Program-made: the position numbers and the translations under genes | Assembly: GCF_905475345.1 (NCBI RefSeq) | Contig: NC_066597.1 | Span: 456,001-520,000, forward strand | Source of the DNA: Vespula vulgaris | Lineage: Eukaryota > Arthropoda > Insecta > Hymenoptera > Vespidae | Length of the DNA: 64,000 nt | Reading direction: 5' to 3' | In this document: positions 62,344 through 64,000 of the stretch, one piece after another | Numbering within the stretch: position 1 is the first letter of the stretch | How the letters are laid out: every line of letters begins with the position of its first letter | Notes under the pieces: generated by a model | What the model saw: the letters and a program-made list of their open reading frames with translations, nothing else | What the model was told of the DNA's origin: nothing | Database searches by the model: none

Positions 62344-64000
62344 GTTTCTTATAAGATGCACACCTTGTGGATCATGTGCGAAAAATAAAAGTAGACTGTT
62401 ATGTGGTTTTGGTATTACTAATCATGTATAAAATGTAAGAAGGACTTTGACATAGTAACTGAAACCTTTTTCATGAATGTGGTAGGTAGCAATCAGGATG
62501 CAGTTTCCAGATTTCAGGTATCCTGTAAAGAGAATAATCTGATTATGTTTTTAAATAATAATGCATATATTTATGCAAAATATAAAGAATATCAGATAAA
62601 TTAGAAATAATGTTACATTGCAAATGTTACAATTAATAAAGTAATTAAATTCTACATAAATAATACTTGATAAATAATTTTTAAATTCTATTTGTATATC
62701 GTATATTCAAATGTAAAGTAATTACTTACAATACTGCAATGCAATAATATATCATGGAATGACAAAAATATATACAAGTTAGTGGAAGATAAATTATAAC
62801 AAAAATAAGATATTAAATATATTAATTTTCCATGAAATTCTATGAAATGTGATATATTGTTGCTGTAAATATTAAATAATGCTATATATATATATACATA
62901 TATATAAAAGAAAAAATATATATATAACTATAAAATTATTTTTGTAATTTTATGAATATACACACTTTTAATGTAACTTGTTAATAGAAAATAATTATAT
63001 ACATTCATTACTATTATTCATTATTTTAAAATATACTAAAATTCAACAAATATACTACATAAGATAACAATTATAAAACATTAATATTATATTAAAAGTA
63101 GATTAGAGTATATTTTTTTAACATGTTAATATATTAATATGTATATATAGCATTTATACTTTATGAAATCTCTAAAAAAAGCTATAAAAATATATATTAT
63201 TATACTGTGATAAGTGTTTATAAATATCAAGATATATATATTTTTTATAATATACATGAAATAAATAAGTAATTTTAACAGGTGCAACTGTAAATACTTA
63301 ACAGTTCATGTTTCGTTATCTATACTAATTGAATGTACAATCTAATATATTTCATAAAAAAATACATGTTCAAGAAATAACTATTACAGAAAAACAAATG
63401 AAAATATTATAAAGATAAATCTAATGGAAAAATAAGATTGTCAGAATTATTTTCTAGTACATTAAAAAAAAGAACTAAAAGATCATCTGACACTTCCTTT
63501 ACCTTTAAATTTATAGTTTCTTAGTAGACCATTAAATTGTCCACATTTTTATATGTTACGTACGATTTCAGATGTCATTGCTTTTTTATAAATGTAGTTG
63601 GTAATATTATCAAAATTATAACGTACAGTTATATTAGAGGTGATATAAATAATTTTCCATCTGCATAAGCATTAAGTTTCGGTGATCTAACCTAAAAATA
63701 TTCATTCTTAAAAAACTAAATCTTTAACTAATCCGAGCACTGAAATATGTGTTGCGAAGAATAGAAGAAGGCGCTGTGGATAGTTAAAATAACAGGAATG
63801 TAACGATTATTATAATTGATAAATATATACTAAAAATGGTGGGCGAACGTAAGGATGATTTTAGGTATTGACACACAGGTAAGTAACAGTAAAAGTCTGG
63901 AATGAAACTAAAAACAACCGACATAAAATGACTAAAGCATCATGCGAATGATAAAATTAGAAGAATTATTAAATAACATTTAACATCTTACGAGAAACGA
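62344..64000. promoter_or_regulatory. Mo25 5' leader/promoter and window edge
   Basis: AT-rich sequence upstream of Mo25 with TA runs near 62883-62930. No supported coding frame was found, apart from a weak start at 63836 on the plus strand: MVGE followed by a GTAAGG donor-like site at 63849 in phase 1. That could open a gene running off the right edge. Mo25 leader exons may lie here but were not resolved. Confidence 0.35.

Noticed and set aside
1..64000. tRNA genes, CRISPR arrays, transposons or viral insertions
   Set aside because: Looked for by eye; no tRNA-like B-box context, spaced repeats, transposase motifs or viral frames were found. Degraded copies could be missed without a search.

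Overview
This is a 64 kb window of a eukaryotic nuclear genome. Genes are split by short GT-AG introns (mostly 60-400 bp), introns and spacers are very AT-rich, and every recognised protein is an animal protein. The protein set, the AT-rich composition with locally CpG-rich promoters, and the many CT/GA, CA and TA microsatellites suggest an insect, most likely an aculeate hymenopteran (bee or wasp). That species call is inference. No prokaryotic, viral, CRISPR or intact transposon signal was seen. Exons were assembled by eye by joining reading frames at GT/AG sites, checking that phase is kept, and comparing with remembered family proteins; no search was run.

Layout, left to right (strand): slingshot phosphatase first coding exon (-; the rest lies left of the window, so 1-4042 is mostly its intron); SBDS (+); MMAB cobalamin adenosyltransferase (-); LRRC28-like (+); UBAP1 (-); DDX47 (+); CNOT3 (-); CAMLG/GET2 (+); TFAM (-) with an uncharacterised tail-anchored ORF 6 nt after its stop; SIAH-like RING protein (+); SMG7 (-); NUBPL (+); sulfiredoxin (+); ATF6 (-); SSRP1 (+); TRIAP1 with two alternative coding exons (-); SLC25A16 (+); ASPM/asp (+); Mo25/CAB39 (-). 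Strands alternate almost perfectly, so neighbours form head-to-head pairs sharing 0.5-2.6 kb promoters and tail-to-tail pairs sharing 0.3-2.8 kb of 3' sequence. The genes do not form one pathway. They are typical broadly expressed housekeeping genes: ribosome biogenesis (SBDS, DDX47), mRNA turnover (CNOT3, SMG7), mitochondria (MMAB, TFAM, NUBPL, TRIAP1, SLC25A16), the ER (CAMLG, ATF6), chromatin (SSRP1), spindle (ASPM), actin/kinase control (slingshot, Mo25), ESCRT sorting (UBAP1) and redox repair (sulfiredoxin).

The observations most worth checking are: the TFAM-linked second cistron; duplicated TRIAP1 coding exons that share one final exon; a probable GC-AG intron in LRRC28; a possible alternative slingshot first exon; a promoter-like but ORF-free 2.8 kb block between DDX47 and CNOT3; a small frameshifted coding relic upstream of ASPM; and the unresolved first exon of ATF6.
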